Below, one piece after another: positions 34,319 through 39,920 of a stretch of DNA of 39,920 nt. The stretch comes from Sphaeroforma arctica JP610 (taxonomy: Eukaryota > Opisthokonta > Ichthyosporea > Ichthyophonida). Location of the stretch: contig NW_014039968.1 in NCBI RefSeq assembly GCF_001186125.1, forward strand, positions 17,826 through 57,745. The letters run 5' to 3'. A program made the translations under genes and the position numbers. Each line of letters begins with the position of its first letter. The first letter of the stretch is position 1. The notes beneath the pieces are model-generated. The model worked only from the letters and a program-made list of their open reading frames with translations. It had not been told where the DNA came from and ran no database searches.

Positions 34319-36033
34319 TTGTTCACCAACACTGGAAGGAGGAGTGTTCGTCGGTTTTGGGGGCGACACCACAGTCAACTGGTACATGAACCCCCGTTCT
34401 CGTTGCTCCCGGAAGTCCTTAGTAAGGTGCAACGTGACCGGGCCTGTGTGACAATAGTGGTGCCGTACTGGCCAACAGCTGGGTGGTTCCCTTTGTTTGT
34501 GTCCCGATTAGCGGACGTGCCGGTGTACATACCGGCCACGGCGAGCACCTACTTGTGTCATGGTCATATGGTACAACAAGCGCCCCGATTTGCATTGGTA
34601 GGGGCGAGGTTAGGGCCCAGAACAGACTTTAGACTGTCAGAGGATGTGTGGGTACGCTTTAATGCGCCGCTTGAGCCACCAATAGCAGATACGGCGGTTC
34701 TCCCTGCAGCTCTGGCCCCGAATTCTTGGGCAGGACGGACACCCACGTATAAGCAACGTACGATGCTCGCTTCGGTTCAGACGCCGGTACCACAAGTGGT
34801 GGGCTGCTTAGCGGCGTCATTGGACAGGGCCGAGCAGGCCTGTGGCGTTTCCTCACCAAATGTTGATCCATGGACCACCTTACATGCGTGTCCCGTCCGA
34901 AGTATATGGGGCGTCCTCCTTACGGCAGCACAAGTAGTCAGAGTTCTTCGATACACGCATGCGCTCTACTCCCATTGTGGCATGCGCAGGCTAGAACTCC
35001 TTATTGATTCTCTATTTGGCTGGGAGGGGCTCCGAGATCAGGTTCGCGTAGTCCATTTGGTCAGCGAGTCCTGCCAGCGGCATGGGCTGATCGGACATAT
35101 ATCGAAGGGCTTGCTTCAGCAGACACTAGTGCTAGTTACTGGGCGCTCGGAAGGATGGAACATGGGCTTTGTTCATTTCTCAAAGGCCACATGCGGGGAG
35201 TGCATGTTGTTGTGCGCGACCAACATGTTCTCAAACTTATTGGTCGTACGTGTGTACACTAAGAAGGGACCCCGGGCTAAGACCACAGCGGCGGTGATAG
35301 CATTTGTGCAAGAGCAAATCCTCCCCTGGGGCGTTCCCAAGGTCGCACAAGGGGATCCAGATTCGGTCTTCGGCACCCAATTCAGCACGTGGTGTTTTGC
35401 CAGGGGAATAACGTATCGCCCCTGTACAGTCGCACACCACGAAGGTAATGGCCGTGTGGAGCGCTTTATTCGTACTTTTACTGAGTGGCTTGCACGATGT
35501 GCGGATCAGCATTCCTTGGATGAATGGGTATCCAACATCCACGATTGTGCTGCCAGTTACAACTCGACGGCGCGGTCGGGCAAGATGATGAGTCCTCATT
35601 TTATCCATACGAGTCGAATATATGACGGCATGCAAAGGCTGGCATTGGAGGACAAATAAGGTAACATGATCCTCACGGAGCGCGGGTTCTTGGCGGTTCC
35701 TCATGACAAAGTCGGCCATCGGCTAAATATTCGTGCGCAGCAGTCCGCACAGGTGGCGGCCGACAAACGCCGCATGAAACTTCCAGCTTTCCGGTAAGGG
35801 CTCGGGTGAGGTTCTGGCGCGATGTCGGTCAACATAGGCTTACGCGCATGTGGTACGATCCGGCCGTGGTCCAAGCAGTTACACATGTGAACATGCACAA
35901 GCTACGCTATAATGGCAAAACATATACGGTGCACAGGACTTATGTGGACGCATATCACGATTCGGTGGACCCTGGTACACCAGAGACACCGGCAGCACAA
36001 CGGGTCACACTGGTGGGCACGTATGCGGCCTGA
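34319..36033 (+). pseudogene. Element B integrase and C-terminal part
   Basis: A long open frame holds an HHCC zinc finger (HALYSHCGMRRLELL ... VSESCQRHG) and a DDE core (VARGDPDS-type segment read here as VAQGDPDSVFGTQF, then VAHHEGNGRVERFIRTFTEW with the catalytic Glu). A separate downstream frame contains KLRYNGKTYTVHRTYV, like the small beta-barrel C-terminal domain of integrases. The N-terminal ~200 codons of the frame are less clear and may be a linker after RNase H. Confidence 0.85.
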
Positions 36034-37105
36034 TTACTATGGGTCTCGGCATTTCGCCTGCTACCTCATACTGAACGTCATACCTTGTCCAGACTTATGA
36101 AGACGAACTTGATGGCCCAGAAGTGGTTAGACCGATCGCAGTCGGCTTAAGAACAGTTCCAGGGAGTTATTGATAACTGTGTAGATGCAGGTGACAATAC
36201 TCTGCTCGAATATAGGGACACCATTGAATTGATCAGCAATCATTTGCTTAGTGATGTGGCAGCTGCCTGTCTGGTGAACCACATTCAAGAATCTCCTTTG
36301 GTGCATGCAATCATAATGGGCAATGATCCGGGTTTTAGGACGCATATGCGAGTTGCGTCTGAAGAAGACGCCGAATTCTAACTATTAAAGTGGCAGATTG
36401 ATATATATGTGTACATACCTATAGCAGTTAGGGTGACTGGGCCGCACTGGTTGAAGGTCTCTTAACAGCATTTGATGGCTACGTTACCTACTGGTTGGCA
36501 CTTCGTAGGTCTATCCGTATTCGCTGTGTTGCCCAAGTATATGGCTCGACGTATGAATCGCATTGACTGTGCTGGGGATTGCGTATGGGAGGTGGTATGC
36601 TGCGGCAGGTCGCCCTCACTACTGTCACTTACAAGGGCAGGTAGTTCGTCCGCGCTATCCACGTACCCCTCGTCCGAAGACCAGTCGGTGTTAGGCACGC
36701 CACTTGTAATAGATCGGAACTCAGGATGTGTGAGGGTTGGATATTAGGAAGCATTAGCATAAGGTATTGCCCGTATATGGTGCTACGTAGGGGCATACGC
36801 ACGTCTGGATCGTCGAGATATGCGACCCTAAGCTGAGGGTGTGGTAGGTTCTCGTCTGTGATTGAGGGTGCTGATTGAGTCTGGGGATAGGGTGTGTACA
36901 TGTTTAGGAAGTGGGGGCTGGCATCCGATCAGCGTTACGTGGACTTTCTTTGTCTGTGCCCTCCCATTCTATGAAGGGTGGTGCAGGATGGCTAATTCTG
37001 GTCATACCAGTTCAGATGCTACAGTTAGTTGTCAGCTGGTGTGGAATAGTGTGTACGCAATATGAGTGTTTTGCAGGGGATGTGCAGTTATGATTTTGCA
37101 GAGGT
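36034..37105. other. Unassigned DNA between elements B and C
   Basis: A stop-free + stretch (about 36,165-36,380) reads as a plausible protein (LLEYRDTIELISNHLLSD) but lacks a clear start. On the minus strand, frames at 36,462-36,698 and 36,629-36,901 are acidic/Ser-rich (DWSSDEGYVDSADELPALV). None matches a domain I recognise. They may be decayed gag-like parts of neighbouring elements. Confidence 0.35.
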
Positions 37106-37830
37106 TTGGGCTGGGGCATTTTGCATTGGGACTTTGTGTTTTTCTCAGTCCCAAGACTCCAGCCTCCTTTTGCTTGTTTGTTTTTTTATGAATGTTTGAA
37201 AATATGTCACGACTGGCCAATTTCACGGTGTCAAAGGGATAGTGCATCCGCGTTAGAACTGGCGAATTTCTTATACGAGCACTTATCCAACTTTGCACAT
37301 GAAGTGACCCCACTTCGGACGTTGTCTAATCTTAAGCCAAAGGAACCGATTGGGGATCTTTGGAAATCAGAACACCAATTGGCACGGGAGCAGATGAGGG
37401 AGGTAGTTGTGTCGGCAGTTGTGTTCGTCTGAACTTTCCGGTCGAAGGTGTGCCACTTGAGTTGGAAACGGACGCAAATGATTAAGACATTGGTGGGGGG
37501 TTGTTTCATCGACGGACACAAACGTCACCTGATTTTCTTCTCGACGACGCTTAACCAGGCATAGCAAACGTATGCAACACCGATGAAAGAAACTGTGAGC
37601 ACTTGCCTATGTATTGGTTCATTTTCATGACCACCTCTGATTGGACAGCGATTTACCGTACACACGGATCATAAGGCACTCATATACATGAATATTTGTT
37701 GAACTGAAATGGTATGCTGCAGCGTTGGCATCACATCATTGCAAAATTCAATTCTACTATTACAGGGAACGATATCAACTACCCAGCTGTGCTCTACACA
37801 TCGTGTAGGAATTTATAACCAGATTTCTCT
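37106..37830 (+). mobile_element. Ty3/Gypsy-like RT-RNase H remnant C (broken fossil)
   Basis: The RT/RNase H connection is recognisable from LANFLYEHLSNFAHEVTPLR followed by a KSEHQLAREQM segment. RNase H-type pieces follow, with a FTVHTDHKAL-like motif near 37,655-37,685. Only part of pol is present and it is heavily worn, with several breaks. It is the oldest-looking of the three Gypsy-type pieces. It cannot be the missing part of element B, which has its own copy of the same domains upstream. Confidence 0.65.
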
Positions 37831-38154
37831 GACCAAGATCAGAAGCATTTTGAGCCTAACGACGACGATGCTTTTACATCGAGTCACAACGCTCAACTCC
37901 GACAATACTGATCGTATGAAAAGTATGTCTAAATATGACTAGAACAAGTAAAATACATACATAAACCCACCATGGTGTCATAAACATAAGGTACTATGCA
38001 AGGTGTTGGCTGACTAGGTGTCTGCATCTTCTCCTTCGGGCTATAAGGTCAATCCATCGTTTTGGTGCGTCTGGGTCTGGAGGTATCTGTATGTGAGGAA
38101 GCTAGTACACTTTATCAAGAGAACTGGACATAACCAGAGATGACTAGACGTGCG

Positions 38155-38282
38155 AAGTACCCTACTAGGCAGATTTTAGGACCGGACCAGAGGACCGGAC
38201 GTGAGAGAGGCGTTTAGGACCGGACCAGAGAATCGGACCAGAGAGATGAGTTTGGGACCGAACCAGAGGACCGGACCGCTTG
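38155..38282. repeat. GGACCGGACCAGAG minisatellite
   Basis: Degenerate tandem variants of GGACCGGACCAGAG(G/A)(A/G) occur between about 38,178 and 38,279, for example GGACCGGACCAGAGGACCGG and GGACCGGACCAGAGAATCGG. The unit itself is a duplicated GGACC. Purines are strongly biased to this strand. Confidence 0.75.
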
Positions 38283-38686
38283 GTGGAATAGAGAATTTAA
38301 TGAGAAGAAAGTGATGACTCATCCGAAACCATAAAGACGGGTATCACATGACCCGATGGTAGAGAAGGTCTCGTTCCGCATAGGATCGTGATTAATAAAA
38401 ATAACAGGCGCGTCATTTCCAATGGCACTTCTGACTGAGTTCACTTGTTTCAGACTTAACACTATTTACTAAGCGTTCCTCGGAGTGGAATAGAGAATTT
38501 GATGAGAAGAAAGTGATGACTCATCCGAAACCATAAAGTCGGGTATCACATTACCCGATGGTAGAGAAGGTCTCGTTCCGCATAGGATCGTGATTAATAA
38601 AAATAACAGGCGCGCCATTTCCAATGGCACTTCTGACTGAGTTCACTTGTTTCAGACTTAACACTATTTACTAAGCGTTCGTCGGT
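38283..38686. repeat. 202-bp tandem duplication
   Basis: Two adjacent copies (38283-38484 and 38485-38686) start GTGGAATAGAGAATTT and end CTAAGCGTTC(C/G)TCGG, differing at only a few bases. No coding content is evident. Its place after remnant C would suit retroelement UTR or LTR DNA, but nothing proves that. Confidence 0.9.
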
Positions 38687-39516
38687 TTTGACCACATTCT
38701 TAAGCGACCAAACTACTGTAATTAATTCATTACGTTCTTTACAGAAAGCTAACTAAAATCAATTAGTTATGCAATTTTTGTTACCGTGATGAATGAAATT
38801 GATACGGGAGCAAGAAAGCCTGTGCTCGATTGTTGAAACAACTGCTTTGAATTTATCGGCAATCGCCATTGCGTACTGAGGGGGTGGCGAAATAATTTTC
38901 TTCTTATTCGATACCGGATGAAGAACCCAAGATAAAGGTACATGCTACGCTAGACCATTTTGGTAGCTGAGCTCAACAATCTATTTCTACGTTGGACAAG
39001 GCCATACAATATATTGAAAGGGTTATCAAGCGGAGCGACAACTTGTGGATGCTGACACATATGCAGAAAGATAAACAGGTTACTCTGCTAATTCGACTAC
39101 TAGTTCAGCAATTTTGGGGATTTTGAATAGATTGGGTTGCCTCACCTCTAGGCAATGGCACAATCTGGACGGATGAGGACTATGCGATTGATAGGAACTC
39201 AAGAAATACTTTTCAGGCATCAAACCAAATCTATAAGCTCCGAACTTGACAATTATACGAACGGTAATGCCTCATACTATTTGGCCGTCCGAGGCTGAAC
39301 CAGTAAATACTGTATAAGAGCTCGTGTACATGATAAACATGTGGGGGTGACCAAGGGCAACGATATTAGATAATACAGTGTAAAACAACAAAGGGTTAAA
39401 TTTGAATTTCAGAACGACATATACAGGGTTCAAATTAAGCGAAACGGCAACTGGTCGAAGGTGTCATTGCTAGGACACCACCAAAAATTCTCAAAGACAT
39501 CATATCTGGTATTAAA
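38687..39516. other. Unassigned DNA, possibly decayed retroelement
   Basis: Short frames only. A + stretch around 38,990-39,120 reads as a helical, charged sequence (VIKRSDNLWMLTHMQKDKQV) without a known domain. No host gene is recognised. Confidence 0.35.
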
Positions 39517-39777
39517 GTGGGCGGCAGGCGTGTACATAAAAGGTACAAGTACGGCGGTCGCCGTCGGCATTGCATCTCAGAGATATTTAACGTACGCAAC
39601 GGACAACACCAGAAAGGCATCAGGTTAATTTGGAAAATTACACAATTTTTAGGATTTATGTTTGACTCGGAGGCACCTCGGCTAACGGCTATTTGGGTAC
39701 TGGTGGTGACGCAGGCGGTTTGCTCACGGCGGCAATACTCATGGTCAGGCTGGTTTCAACTATTTTTTAGTTTTTGA
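39517..39777 (+). pseudogene. Possible DIRS-like reverse transcriptase fragment
   Basis: The frame contains TQFLGFMFDSEAPRLTA. It resembles the segment after the catalytic box in DIRS/Ngaro-type RTs (an LGF-x-DS-type turn followed by a short strand). The remainder is not recognisable and no tyrosine recombinase is visible before the window ends. The call rests on one short motif. Confidence 0.3.
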
Positions 39778-39920
39778 ACTGGTGCATGACAGCTACATGC
39801 GTAACCATTGTCCGAAAAGATGCGTGAGGGATGTGTAAGGGAATTATAAGTATTGCCTTACATGATGTGCTGGCGACGGCAACATCTACAACGATATGTA
39901 AGCCGGTGAATATTTATAAA

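Larger units (their letters stand above)
31413..36033 (+). mobile_element. Ty3/Gypsy-like retrotransposon B (broken fossil)
   Basis: Plus-strand element of a family distinct from A. Parts in order: nucleocapsid zinc knuckle (31,413), retropepsin (~31,890-32,130), RT (~32,640-33,340), RNase H remnant (~33,900-34,156), integrase with zinc finger, core and C-terminal part (~34,900-36,030). It is broken, with roughly half a dozen or more breaks, and looks older than A apart from one long integrase-bearing frame. No LTRs were recognised. The 5' part of gag lies before 31,413 or is lost. Confidence 0.88.

Noticed and set aside
35237-35719. 160-codon minus frame
   Set aside because: Antisense shadow of the integrase frame of element B.

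Overview
The window looks like nuclear DNA of a small-intron eukaryote. It has protein genes split by short GT-AG introns, long TA/TG microsatellites, one 20-N assembly gap and a field of decayed LTR retrotransposons. The host genes (ANTH-type clathrin adaptor, EBP1/PA2G4, cathepsin D-like protease, tandem-PDZ syntenin-like protein) fit an animal or a unicellular relative of animals, for example an ichthyosporean. That placement is inference; nothing in the sequence proves the species.

The left half (1-21,000) is gene-bearing. An ANTH-domain clathrin adaptor gene runs on + from 1,065 to 6,335, and its first exons lie upstream of the window. It converges on a complete eight-exon EBP1/PA2G4 gene on - (12,912 down to 9,066; 394 aa). 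About 2.4 kb further on, a divergently oriented nine-exon cathepsin D-like gene lies on + (15,300-18,917; 393 aa). It converges on an intronless two-PDZ protein on - (20,896 down to 20,036; 286 aa). In the two multi-exon genes that are complete here, every exon joins in phase. The genes do unrelated jobs (endocytosis, growth and ribosome-linked regulation, lysosomal proteolysis, membrane scaffolding), so this is an ordinary neighbourhood and not an operon.

From about 20,900 to 23,700 the DNA is non-coding, with palindromic minisatellites and the gap. The right half (23,700-39,920) is a retroelement graveyard. It holds a Ty3/Gypsy-like element on - (about 25,240-30,665), a second, different Ty3/Gypsy-like element on + (about 31,410-36,033), a third RT/RNase H remnant on + (about 37,106-37,830), and a short possible DIRS-like RT fragment near 39,600. 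All are broken fossils.

The most distinctive signals are these. (1) Local tandem duplications are frequent, and two of them begin within or next to host stop codons; a third duplicates a host 5' splice site. (2) A nearly identical inverted repeat of about 140 bp lies at 23,726-23,865 and 30,529-30,665 and brackets the minus-strand element. (3) Three perfect GTGATCAC palindromes sit just upstream of the PDZ gene. (4) One exon of the ANTH gene ends in an in-frame stop placed directly against its only in-phase donor. I see no convincing wholly new biological system; the inverted-repeat-bracketed retroelement is the nearest candidate.
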